The notes under the pieces: model-generated | Databases searched by the model: none | The model's input: the letters and a program-made list of their open reading frames with translations, nothing else | Told to the model about the DNA's origin: nothing | From: an uncultured Dechloromonas sp. | GTDB taxonomy: Bacteria > Pseudomonadota > Gammaproteobacteria > Burkholderiales > Rhodocyclaceae | Assembly: GCA_937996725.1 (NCBI GenBank) | Contig: CALKUR010000032.1 | Span: 1 to 35,016, forward strand | Length of the DNA stretch: 35,016 nt | Direction: 5' to 3' | Translations under genes and position numbers: made by a program | Shown here: positions 8,386 through 15,670 of the stretch, piece after piece | Position numbering within the stretch: position 1 is the first letter of the stretch | Layout: each line of letters opens with the position of its first letter

Positions 8386-8640
8386 ATGAATGCCGAATTT
8401 GGGCATCGCATCTATCTGACCAGCATCGGTGCCGAGGTTACCGAGGCGGAATTGCGGGATTTTTTACGGAAATACACCGAAAAAACGCCGAATCTGGTTG
8501 AACGTGTTGACCTGAATACGGCACGACCCGCTTATGTGATCGGCTTTCATGGGCTGGTCGACGGCGAAATCCAGACATTCGCTGAGCGGATCAATGGGAT
8601 GTACTGGCATGGGCACCAGGTCAGCGCCCACGTGATGTGA
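8386..8640 (+). CDS. Small RRM-fold-like protein
   Basis: An 84-residue protein with the strand/helix order of a single RRM: HRIYLTSIG (beta1), TEAELRDFLRKY (helix 1), NLVERVDL (beta2), RPAYVIGF (beta3, RNP1-like position with Tyr and Phe), GEIQTFAERINGMYWHG (helix 2, ending in the WHG turn common in RRMs), and HQVSAHVM (beta4). It ends there, so it is an RRM with no other domain. It resembles the protein at 1644-1877 in length and element order, though identity is low. It has no clear Shine-Dalgarno. It sits 59 bases before ychF on the same strand and may be co-transcribed with it. RNA binding is inferred, not shown. Confidence 0.7.
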   Translation: MNAEFGHRIYLTSIGAEVTEAELRDFLRKYTEKTPNLVERVDLNTARPAYVIGFHGLVDGEIQTFAERINGMYWHGHQVSAHVM

Positions 8641-8699
8641 CCGGGCTGATTTAAAATACGCCTGGTTAGAATCATTCATTCAGATCTTCAAGGAACACC

Positions 8700-9791
8700 A
8701 TGAGTCTCAAGTGCGGCATCGTTGGCCTACCGAATGTGGGCAAATCCACCCTCTTTAATGCGCTGACCAAGGCTGGTATCGCTGCCGAGAACTACCCCTT
8801 TTGCACGATCGAGCCGAACGTGGGCATCGTCGAAGTGCCGGATCCGCGTCTGGACGCCCTATCAGAGATCGTGAAGCCGCAACGTATCCAGCCAGCGATT
8901 GTCGAATTCGTGGATATCGCGGGCCTCGTGGCCGGAGCCTCGAAAGGGGAAGGGCTGGGCAACCAGTTTCTTGCCAATATCCGTGAGACGGATGCCATCG
9001 TGAACGTTGTCCGCTGTTTTGAGGACGAAAACGTGGTGCACGTCTCCGGGCGCGTCGACCCAGTCGCCGATATCGAGACCATTGTGACCGAACTCGCACT
9101 GGCCGATCTGGCTGTGGTCGAGCGCACGATCAACCGCGACGGCAAAAAGGCGCGTTCGGGCGACAAGGATGCAGTAAAGCTCGTGGCTATTCTGGAAAAG
9201 CTATTGCCACATCTAAATGAAGGCAAGCCGGCCCGGACGCTGGGTCTGGGCGAAGAGGACAAGGTGCTGCTCAAGCCTCTGTGTCTGCTCACCATTAAGC
9301 CGGCCATGTATGTTGGCAATGTGATGGAAGATGGGTTCGAAAACAACCCATTCCTAGATCGCTTGCGCGAATTTGCCGCCAAGGAAGGTGCGCCAGTCGT
9401 GGCGGTTTGTGCCAAGCTGGAAGCAGAATTGGCGGATCTGGATGAAGAAGACAAAAAAGCATTTCTCGCCGATCTGGGCCTGGAAGAGCCAGGGCTAAAT
9501 CGTGTGATTCGTGCCGGTTACGACCTGTTGGGGCTGCAAACGTACTTCACCGCCGGTGTTAAAGAGGTGCGAGCCTGGACCATTCATAAGGGTGACACCG
9601 CACCACAAGCCGCCGGGGTGATCCACACCGACTTTGAGCGGGGGTTCATTCGTGCGCAGACCATCGCCTTCGCGGATTTCGTCGCCTTCAAGGGCGAGCA
9701 GGGTGCGAAAGAAGCCGGCAAGATGCGCGCCGAAGGCAAAGAGTATGTGGTGCAGGATGGCGACGTTCTGAACTTCCTGTTTAACGTCTAA
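8700..9791 (+). CDS. ychF: Redox-regulated ATPase YchF (OBG/Ola1 family)
   Basis: Universally conserved P-loop protein of 363 residues (E. coli YchF 363) that associates with ribosomes and, unlike other Obg-family members, prefers ATP. The P-loop is GLPNVGKSTLFNALTKA near residue 8; the G3 segment is VDIAGLVAGASKGEGLGNQFL; the usual NKxD guanine-specificity motif is replaced by NVMED, the YchF-type change that explains loss of GTP specificity. A TGS domain follows (YFTAGVKEVRAWTIHKG through the C-terminus) ending in VLNFLFNV. A good ribosome site, AAGGA, precedes the ATG. In related genomes ychF usually follows pth directly; here the two are about 7.5 kb apart. Confidence 0.97.
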   Translation: MSLKCGIVGLPNVGKSTLFNALTKAGIAAENYPFCTIEPNVGIVEVPDPRLDALSEIVKPQRIQPAIVEFVDIAGLVAGASKGEGLGNQFLANIRETDAIVNVVRCFEDENVVHVSGRVDPVADIETIVTELALADLAVVERTINRDGKKARSGDKDAVKLVAILEKLLPHLNEGKPARTLGLGEEDKVLLKPLCLLTIKPAMYVGNVMEDGFENNPFLDRLREFAAKEGAPVVAVCAKLEAELADLDEEDKKAFLADLGLEEPGLNRVIRAGYDLLGLQTYFTAGVKEVRAWTIHKGDTAPQAAGVIHTDFERGFIRAQTIAFADFVAFKGEQGAKEAGKMRAEGKEYVVQDGDVLNFLFNV

Positions 9792-9808
9792 GCGAAGGGT
9801 TGAAACTC

Positions 9809-10399
9809 ATGAAACGTTTTCTGACGCTGTTGTGCTGCGCGCTCACTTTATCGGCACCCGTTGCCCCGGCCTATGCGCTGTTTGACAGCAAGCCCGTGGC
9901 GCAGCAACGCGCCGATATCCTGAAGCAGAACGAGCAGATCATGAACCGCCTGTATGGCTTAGAGCCGCATGCGCGTGAGCTGGTGAGTAAGTCTGCGGGT
10001 TATGCCACCTTTAGTAATTTCGGGATGAAGATTCTGTTGGCTGGCGGTGGTTCAGGTTCGGGCGTTGTTATGAAAACCGGTAATGCCAAGCCGGTGTTCA
10101 TGAAGATGCTGGAAGTTCAGGCTGGCTTGGGCGTAGGGATCAAGTCATTTACAGTGATCTTTGTATTTGAGACCGATAAAGCCCTGAACGCGTTTGTGAA
10201 CTCGGGCTGGACTTTCGGGGGGCAGGCGACAGCTGCCGCCAAGTACGAAACAAAGGGTGGTGCCTACGAGGGTGCGACAAATGTATCAGAGGGTGTGTGG
10301 ATGTACCAGCTGACCGACAATGGCCTGGCGGCCGAGATTACGGCCAAGGGCACCAAGTACTATAAGGATGATGACCTGAACAAAGCCTCAGGCAAGTAA
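9809..10399 (+). CDS. Secreted SYLF-domain (Ysc84/DUF500-like) protein
   Basis: A 196-residue protein with a signal peptide (MKRFLTLLCCALTLSAPVAPAYA) and a mature part matching the SYLF lipid-binding domain: SKSAGYATFSNFGMKILLAGGGSGSGVVM, then FMKMLEVQAGLGVGIKSFTVIFVFET, then a region rich in Gly, Ala and Tyr. SYLF domains bind phosphoinositides in eukaryotes; the bacterial role is not settled. ATG 9809 is chosen because GAAGGG (9794-9799) sits nine bases upstream; the in-frame TTG at 9800 is too close to it. It follows ychF by 17 bases with no terminator between and is closed by a strong terminator, so ychF and this gene may form one transcript. Confidence 0.8.
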   Translation: MKRFLTLLCCALTLSAPVAPAYALFDSKPVAQQRADILKQNEQIMNRLYGLEPHARELVSKSAGYATFSNFGMKILLAGGGSGSGVVMKTGNAKPVFMKMLEVQAGLGVGIKSFTVIFVFETDKALNAFVNSGWTFGGQATAAAKYETKGGAYEGATNVSEGVWMYQLTDNGLAAEITAKGTKYYKDDDLNKASGK

Positions 10400-10427
10400 A
10401 AAAGGCTGCCTAGGCAGCCTTTTTTAT
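10398..10427. terminator. Bidirectional intrinsic terminator
   Basis: GGCTGCCTAGGCAGCC is a perfect palindrome, flanked by an A-run on the left and a T-run on the right. It overlaps the stop of the SYLF gene and lies 14 bases from the end of the convergent yceI gene, so it can serve both strands. Confidence 0.88.
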
Positions 10428-10440
10428 GGACGCGAAGTAC

Positions 10441-11010
10441 TTAGTTCTTAATGGCTTCCACGGCAACGCTCAGTTCAACGTCGTCGCTCACGTTCGGGGC
10501 ATATTTGCCTAGGCCGAATTCGCTACGCTTGATCTGCGTCGTAGCGTTGGCACCGCAGGCGTCCTTCTGCTTCATCGGATGCACGCCACAGTAGAAGTGG
10601 GTGATCTTCAGCTTTACCGGCTTGGTGACATCGCGCACGGTCAGGTCGCCCGACAGTTCAGTCGGCTTGTCGCCCTTGAACTTGACGCTGGTCGACTTGA
10701 ACGTAATGGTCGGATACTTGGCGGCATCGAACCAACCGTCGCTGGTCAGATGGCTATCAAACACCTTGCTGCCCGTATCGACCGAATCCACCTTGATGCT
10801 GATGTCGGCGCTGCCGGTCTTGGCCTTCTGATCCAGCGTGATGGTGCCGGTGGTGTCATTGAAGCGGCTGCGTTGCTTCGAGAAGCCCAGGTGGGTGTAC
10901 TCAAAGCTGGCAAAGGTGTGGGTCGGGTCGATCGTATAGGTGGCCGGTTCGGCAAAAGCGCCGGTGGCAAAGGTTGCGGCGATGGCGCCGATCACGAGGG
11001 TCTTCTTCAT
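10441..11010 (-). CDS. YceI-family periplasmic protein
   Basis: A 189-residue secreted protein: signal peptide MKKTLVIGAIAATFATGAFA, then EPATYTIDPTHTFASFEYTHLGFSKQRSRFNDTTGTI, the classic YceI opening. YceI is a lipocalin-like barrel that binds long isoprenoid (polyprenyl or quinone-like) ligands. SAKYPTITFKSTSVK-type strands and the DLTVRDVTKPV segment also match the family, and length equals E. coli YceI (about 190). The ribosome site AAGGAG is well placed. It is the last of three genes with a cytochrome b561 and a second, divergent YceI paralogue. By analogy with E. coli yceJ-yceI the pair may act in envelope redox or quinone handling; this is inference. Confidence 0.92.
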   Translation of the reverse strand: MKKTLVIGAIAATFATGAFAEPATYTIDPTHTFASFEYTHLGFSKQRSRFNDTTGTITLDQKAKTGSADISIKVDSVDTGSKVFDSHLTSDGWFDAAKYPTITFKSTSVKFKGDKPTELSGDLTVRDVTKPVKLKITHFYCGVHPMKQKDACGANATTQIKRSEFGLGKYAPNVSDDVELSVAVEAIKN

Positions 11011-11034
11011 AAATGCTCCTTGGGGTGGGGTAAG

Positions 11035-11604
11035 TTACTGACTGCTGAGAAAAAGCTTAAGTTGTACGCTGACATCGTTGGCCACCGTGCCGGTGCCGGC
11101 CCATTGTCCTTGGCCGAGGCCATAGTCCAAGCGCTTGATCATCAATGCGCCGTCGAGGCGGGCAGTGCCATTGGCCTCGCGCGTTAGCGTGACGGGGAAG
11201 CGTACCAGTTTAGTCTGGTTGCGGATTGTGAGGTTGCCAGCGAGTTCGAATTTGTCTGGACCATGCGCTTTGACCTGTGTCGCGACAAAGGTAGCTTTTG
11301 GTGTGCGTTTAACGTCGAACCAGTTAGGGCCCAGCGCTTCCTCGGTGGCTTCGTCGAAACCGATGTCAAAGCTCTGCAGATCGACTTCGGCCCTGGCCTG
11401 AGCTTGCGCCGGTTTTTCCGGATCAAAACGGATTTGCGCCGTGAACTTTTTGAACGACCCTTCGGTTTTGGTGCCCATGAGTACCGGGATAAAGCGGATC
11501 GACGACCGTGCCGTATCCACACGGTCGTATTGAACCGCTTGTACGCCTGCGGGGAATAACAGACCTAGGGCGAGGAACGCCCAAAGGGTGCGTGGCAGCT
11601 TCAT
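11035..11604 (-). CDS. Second, divergent YceI-family periplasmic protein
   Basis: A 189-residue YceI paralogue with its own signal peptide (MKLPRTLWAFLALGLLFPAGVQA). The start of the mature region, YDRVDTARSSIRFIPVLMGTKTEGSF, lacks the TIDPTHT motif and has the SxIxF variant typical of the second YceI type often found next to cytochrome b561. Later strands (FDVKRTPKATFVATQVK, LTIRNQTKLVRFPVTL) match the barrel. Its start overlaps the end of the cytochrome gene by four bases (ATGA), so the two are translationally coupled. Two different YceI proteins in one operon suggest different ligands or a heterologous pair. Confidence 0.9.
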   Translation of the reverse strand: MKLPRTLWAFLALGLLFPAGVQAVQYDRVDTARSSIRFIPVLMGTKTEGSFKKFTAQIRFDPEKPAQAQARAEVDLQSFDIGFDEATEEALGPNWFDVKRTPKATFVATQVKAHGPDKFELAGNLTIRNQTKLVRFPVTLTREANGTARLDGALMIKRLDYGLGQGQWAGTGTVANDVSVQLKLFLSSQ

Positions 11605-12164
11605 GAGTGGTTCTCTTTCCGTTTACGTTCCGGACGCATCCGATCCAGTAGATTGTCTTTGTCGATGAACTGATGCTTGAGCGCAGCACCGATGTGCGCG
11701 ACCACCAGAATCATCAGCGTATTGGCCAGCAGCAGGTGCGTCTCTTTCAGCGTCTGTGCCAGCGCCTTGTCCTTGTCCAGAAGATTGGGCAGATCAAAAA
11801 GGCCGAAGAACGTGGTCGTGTACCCCTTGGCGGAGCTCATCAGCCAGCCGGTCACCGGAATGGCGATCATGAACAGGTACAGCCCAATGTGCATGAAGTG
11901 GGCGGCGGCATTTTGCCAAGCTGGGCTACCCGCAGGCAGTGCCGGCGGTGTGTTGGTCATCCGGATGGCCACACGGACAAACCAGAGGAGTGCGATCGTG
12001 ACGCCCAGCCATTTGTGCCAGGTCACGAGCATGATGCGATCCGGACCAATCGGAAAGTCATTAATACTGATGCCCATGAAATACACCGCTACAATCAGGC
12101 AGGCCATCAGCCAGTGCAGGGCAATGGCAGACGGCGTATAACGGGTCGGTTGGTGATAGGACAT
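11601..12164 (-). CDS. Cytochrome b561 family protein
   Basis: Integral membrane dihaem cytochrome of 187 residues with four predicted helices. Likely haem-ligand histidines are His17 (ALHWLM, helix 1), His50 (TWHKWLG, helix 2), His143 (ETHLLL) and His157 (VAHIGAALKH, last helix), the pattern of the CybB/YceJ family, which move electrons from quinol to a periplasmic or membrane acceptor. It heads the operon that continues into two YceI genes, an arrangement also known from E. coli yceJ-yceI. The substrate or partner is not visible from sequence. Confidence 0.92.
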   Translation of the reverse strand: MSYHQPTRYTPSAIALHWLMACLIVAVYFMGISINDFPIGPDRIMLVTWHKWLGVTIALLWFVRVAIRMTNTPPALPAGSPAWQNAAAHFMHIGLYLFMIAIPVTGWLMSSAKGYTTTFFGLFDLPNLLDKDKALAQTLKETHLLLANTLMILVVAHIGAALKHQFIDKDNLLDRMRPERKRKENHS

Positions 12165-12251
12165 GCAGATACCTTGATTGGACTAGGAAGAAGATTGCGC
12201 CATTATCATGCGCTGGTTGTTCGGCATGCGTGATGCCATCGTTCAAATAAT
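12165..12251. promoter_or_regulatory. Divergent promoter region between cytochrome b561 operon and gluQ
   Basis: Only 87 bases separate two divergent starts, so both promoters must lie here or within the gene starts. I see no well-matched -35/-10 pair; the call rests on gene orientation alone. Confidence 0.35.
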
Positions 12252-13181
12252 ATGAATATACCCCCCTTGAACCGTTCGCAAAGCCCGCGCGTTGATACCG
12301 TAGGCCGCTTTGCGCCATCGCCCACCGGCCCGCTGCATGCCGGTTCGCTGGTTGCAGCCCTGGGCAGTTATCTGGATGCGCGCGCAGGTGGCGGGCAATG
12401 GTTGTTACGTATCGAGGATGTGGATACGCCAAGGACGGTGCCGGGTATGGTTGATGCCCAGATCACTGCACTGACGGCCTATGGGTTCGAGTGGGATGTC
12501 CCGCCGCTTCGGCAGTCCGAACGATCTGCGTGCTATCAGGCAGCGCTGGATCGACTGATCGCCGCAGGCTTGGCCTACCCGTGCACCTGCACACGCAGCC
12601 AGATCGCTGCAACCCCGGGTGTGCGGCAGGGTATTGATGGTTGGGTGTATCCCGGGCATTGTCAGTCGTGGCGACCAGGGATGCCGGTGCCAACGAATGT
12701 AGCTTGGCGTTTTCGCGTGCCCGCAGGCGTCATCAGTTTTGACGATCGGATCCGAGGTCCTGTGGCTCAGGATCTGCAGAAAGACGTGGGCGATTTTCCG
12801 TTGTTGCGCGCCGACGGCTGTTTCACCTATCAACTCGCCGTGGTGGTTGATGATCTGGCACAGGGGGTCACGGATGTTGTGCGTGGTGCAGATCTGATCG
12901 ATTCGACGCCACGGCAGATCGCCTTGATTCATGCGCTGGGTGGTGTGGTGCCGCGCTACGCCCATTTGCCGGTCATGATCAATGGCGCAGGTGAAAAACT
13001 CTCGAAGCAGACCGAGGCCCCCGCGATTCCGCTAGTTGATGAGCCAGCGCGAGTTCAGGCACTCTGGCAGGCTTTGGCGTTTTTAGGGCAACAGCCCCCC
13101 GTCGATTTGCAGCAGGGCACTCAAGCCGCTTTCTGGACTTGGGCGCTGACGCATTGGTCGTTGGCGCGCGTGCCCAAATAA
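12252..13181 (+). CDS. gluQ: Glutamyl-Q tRNA(Asp) synthetase
   Basis: A paralogue of the catalytic half of glutamyl-tRNA synthetase that attaches glutamate to the queuosine base at the wobble position of tRNA(Asp). It has the class I opening GRFAPSPTGPLHAGSLVAALGSYLDAR (HIGH-like PLHAGS) and the second motif EKLSKQTEAP. The four zinc ligands of GluQ are present as Cys111, Cys113, Tyr133 and Cys137. At 309 residues it lacks the anticodon-binding domain of GltX, as expected. The start at 12252 leaves about 17 residues before the core; a start slightly further in cannot be excluded. It ends 7 bases before the convergent EEP gene, with no terminator seen. Confidence 0.95.
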   Translation: MNIPPLNRSQSPRVDTVGRFAPSPTGPLHAGSLVAALGSYLDARAGGGQWLLRIEDVDTPRTVPGMVDAQITALTAYGFEWDVPPLRQSERSACYQAALDRLIAAGLAYPCTCTRSQIAATPGVRQGIDGWVYPGHCQSWRPGMPVPTNVAWRFRVPAGVISFDDRIRGPVAQDLQKDVGDFPLLRADGCFTYQLAVVVDDLAQGVTDVVRGADLIDSTPRQIALIHALGGVVPRYAHLPVMINGAGEKLSKQTEAPAIPLVDEPARVQALWQALAFLGQQPPVDLQQGTQAAFWTWALTHWSLARVPK

Positions 13182-13188
13182 CGCCGAT

Positions 13189-13932
13189 TCAAATCAGCGC
13201 GAGCTCGCAGCGCAGCGCCGCGTGATCCGAAATCTTCGACCAGCCCGCACCGTGATGTACATCGGCACGCACGGCACGGAGTCCACGAACATAAATACGA
13301 TCCAGTTGTAGTACCGGCATCGCGACCGGAAAGCTGCGCGCGGGGCGACCGGCCAGTTGATGGAATACCTCAGTCAGGCCCAACCGTGCGGCCAGATGCT
13401 CGCTGGCATGGTTGCGCCAATCGTTGAAGTCGCCGGCAATAATCAGCGGTTGATCGTGGGGGACGAGCCGATCAATCTCTTCAGCCAAGGCTGCCATCTG
13501 CCATTTGCGCGAGCGGGCGAAGAGCGAAAGGTGGGCGCAGACGCAATGGACGGTTTGGCCTTGCCAGGTGACCTGGGTGTGGAGCAGTCCGCGGCGTTCA
13601 AAGCTGAGATGGGTGACATCCTGGTTATGGCTACGTTCAATCGGGTAGCGCGACAGAATCGCATTGCCATGGTGGCCGTGATCGTAGAGCACGTTTTGAC
13701 CATAGGCGGCAGACCAGATCGAGTCGGCCAGAAATTCGTGTTGCGGCTGGCTTGGCCAGTTCTCGTGCTTGAGCGCGTGCTGTTGATGCAAGCCCTGCAC
13801 TTCCTGCAGAAACACCAGGTCGGGGTTCAGTGTGCGTAAGCGCTCACGCAGTTCATGCACGGTTAGCCGGCGGTTGAACTGCGAGAAGCCCTTGTGGATG
13901 TTGTAGGTGACCAGCGACAGAGTATTTGACAT
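13189..13932 (-). CDS. Endonuclease/exonuclease/phosphatase (EEP) family protein
   Basis: A 247-residue member of the Mg-dependent EEP superfamily (exonuclease III/DNase I fold, YbhP-like). Catalytic motifs in order: YNIHKG (Asn11), LQEV (Glu44), CAHLSLF, GDFNDW (the Asp/Asn pair), LDRIYV and SDHAALR (the terminal Asp-His). There is no signal peptide, so it acts in the cytoplasm. The substrate (DNA, RNA or phosphoester such as phosphoinositide-like lipids) cannot be told from the motifs. It lies 27 bases after nadA on the same strand and is probably the last gene of the rhodanese-nadA operon. Confidence 0.87.
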   Translation of the reverse strand: MSNTLSLVTYNIHKGFSQFNRRLTVHELRERLRTLNPDLVFLQEVQGLHQQHALKHENWPSQPQHEFLADSIWSAAYGQNVLYDHGHHGNAILSRYPIERSHNQDVTHLSFERRGLLHTQVTWQGQTVHCVCAHLSLFARSRKWQMAALAEEIDRLVPHDQPLIIAGDFNDWRNHASEHLAARLGLTEVFHQLAGRPARSFPVAMPVLQLDRIYVRGLRAVRADVHHGAGWSKISDHAALRCELALI

Positions 13933-13959
13933 GGTGCTGCCGTCGAAGTGGTCAGGCGA

Positions 13960-15051
13960 TCACGAGATCGCCAGCATCCGATCCATCGCCAACTTGGCGG
14001 CGGCGGTCTGGCCCTCGGGTACATGGATCGCATTAACGACATGTCCGTCAACCAGGTTTTCCAGCGTCCAGGCTAGATGTTGTGGGTCGATTCGTTGCAT
14101 GGTCGAACACATACACACGGTTGGTGCCATGAACTGCACCACTTTGCCTTCAGGAGCGACTTCGCGGGCGAGGCGCTCGACCAGATTCAATTCGGTGCCG
14201 ACCAGCCAGCGGGTGCCGGCGGGTGCTTCCTTAATGACCTTCACGATGTACTCGGTGGAGCCGATGTAATCGGACGCCGCGCAAACCTCGAAGGAACATT
14301 CCGGGTGCGAGATGACTTGGCCGTCCGGATGTTTGGCGCGGAAGGCTTCGATGTGTGATGGCTGGAACATCTGGTGCACTGAGCAGTGCCCCTTCCACAA
14401 CAGAATGCGTGCGTTGCGAATCTGTTCCGGGGTCAGGCCGCCACGCGGTTGATCCGGATCCCAGACGACCATCTCGTCGAGTGGCACACCCATGGTATGG
14501 CCTGTCCAGCGGCCCAGATGCTGGTCGGGAAAGAACAGGACCTTCGGGCGTTGCTCGAAAGCCCACTTCAGAATCACCGGCGCATTCGATGAAGTACAAA
14601 CGATGCCGCCGCGGTCGCCGCAGAACGCTTTCAGATCGGCCGCGGAGTTGATGTAGGTGATCGGCGTGATCAGATTGGCGGGATCCTCGCCCAGCGCATT
14701 GCCCAGGTCGCGCCAGCAGCGTTCGACCTTGGTCAGGTTGGCCATGTCGGCCATCGAACAACCGGCAGCTAGATCCGGGAGGATGGCGGTCTGATTGGGC
14801 TTCGTCATCATGTCGGCCACTTCGGCCATGAAGTGCACGCCGCAGAAGACGATGTATTCGGCATCGGTCTGGCTTGCCAGACGCGATAGTTTCAGCGAAT
14901 CGCCGGTTAGGTCGGCATGTTGATAGACGTCAGCACGTTGATAGTGGTGACAGAGCAATACGGCTTTGCTACCCAGTTGTTTGCGGGCGGCGTTGATACG
15001 CGTCTGGCAGACCTCGTCGGAGAGCTCGCGGTAATCTTCAAAATCTCGCAT
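13960..15051 (-). CDS. nadA: Quinolinate synthase A
   Basis: Iron-sulfur enzyme that condenses iminoaspartate (from NadB) with dihydroxyacetone phosphate to make quinolinate in de novo NAD synthesis. The protein has 363 residues, the longer NadA type. Conserved blocks include CHHYQRADVYQHADLTGDS, CGVHFMAEVADMM, DLAAGCSMADM, TSSNAPVILKW, KGHCSVH, HPECSFEV, GSTEYIV, VGTELNLVERL and FMAPTVCMCSTM. Probable [4Fe-4S] ligands are Cys98 (AGCSM), Cys223 (GHCSVH) and one Cys of VCMC near 313. nadB and nadC are not in the window. It follows a rhodanese by 20 bases on the same strand, a neighbour that could supply sulfur for cluster assembly (inference). Confidence 0.97.
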   Translation of the reverse strand: MRDFEDYRELSDEVCQTRINAARKQLGSKAVLLCHHYQRADVYQHADLTGDSLKLSRLASQTDAEYIVFCGVHFMAEVADMMTKPNQTAILPDLAAGCSMADMANLTKVERCWRDLGNALGEDPANLITPITYINSAADLKAFCGDRGGIVCTSSNAPVILKWAFEQRPKVLFFPDQHLGRWTGHTMGVPLDEMVVWDPDQPRGGLTPEQIRNARILLWKGHCSVHQMFQPSHIEAFRAKHPDGQVISHPECSFEVCAASDYIGSTEYIVKVIKEAPAGTRWLVGTELNLVERLAREVAPEGKVVQFMAPTVCMCSTMQRIDPQHLAWTLENLVDGHVVNAIHVPEGQTAAAKLAMDRMLAIS

Positions 15052-15071
15052 GGTTCTTTCTGCCTGAATGC

Positions 15072-15524
15072 TTAACCTTGATACCAGGGCAGCCCGTGAA
15101 AGCGCCAGCCGCCCAAGTGGCCGCGGTGGTTCTGCGCGTCTTTGTCGCCCTCGAAGCCTTCGAGAATGTTGTAGGCTGCGCTGTAACCGGCTTCGATAGC
15201 GGCACTGGCCGCACCGCGGGAGCGCACGCCGCTACGGCAGAGGAACAGAATCGTGGCGTCAGGCTTGACCTGGGCGCGCAGTTCGGCAACGAATTGGTTG
15301 TTGCGGGTCATCTCTGGGTATTCCACCCACTCGATTTCCACGGCACCCGGTACGCGGCCGACCCAATCCCATTCGGCACGGGTACGGACGTCAACGATCA
15401 CGGCACCGGGGGTATGCTGCAGAAGCTCGAAGGCCTCGGCCGGGGTGACTTCGCCGCTGAAGTTAAAACCCTGTTGCTCGGCGCGTTCGCGGGCGCGGTT
15501 CAGAATATCGTTAATGCTGCTCAT
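15072..15524 (-). CDS. Rhodanese-like sulfurtransferase domain protein
   Basis: A single-domain rhodanese of 150 residues. The active-site loop is CRSGVRS with Cys96 as the persulfide-carrying residue, preceded by VIVDVRTRAEWDWVGRVPGAVEIEWVEY, the standard rhodanese core. The frame is open upstream to 15659, but the added 45 residues have no domain character and the ATG at 15524 begins a normal helix (MSSINDILNRARERAEQQGF), so this start is preferred; its ribosome site is weak. It is cytoplasmic. It precedes nadA by 20 bases and is likely co-transcribed with it. The sulfur acceptor is unknown. Confidence 0.87.
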   Translation of the reverse strand: MSSINDILNRARERAEQQGFNFSGEVTPAEAFELLQHTPGAVIVDVRTRAEWDWVGRVPGAVEIEWVEYPEMTRNNQFVAELRAQVKPDATILFLCRSGVRSRGAASAAIEAGYSAAYNILEGFEGDKDAQNHRGHLGGWRFHGLPWYQG

Positions 15525-15670
15525 ATGAATCTTTGATGAAATCAGGGAGTGGGCCGTATCGCCAGCCAGTACGGAGGCCGATTGGCGATAAAATGGCGAG
15601 TATACGCGGCCATAGCCGCCAGCGGAATCGCTTGTGATCCCACAGGTGCTTGAGTTCATTGGGAGAGTTT
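15525..15670. promoter_or_regulatory. Divergent region between rhodanese-nadA operon and CDF transporter gene
   Basis: These 146 bases separate two divergent starts. On the plus strand a good ribosome site (GGGAGAG) lies just before ATG 15671. AT-rich stretches GATAAAATG and GTATACG near 15590-15606 could act as -10 elements; no convincing -35 is matched to them. Confidence 0.3.

Noticed and set aside
15525..15659. Longer rhodanese start at 15659
   Set aside because: The extra 45 residues have no domain character and would fill the divergent promoter region; ATG 15524 gives a standard single-domain protein.
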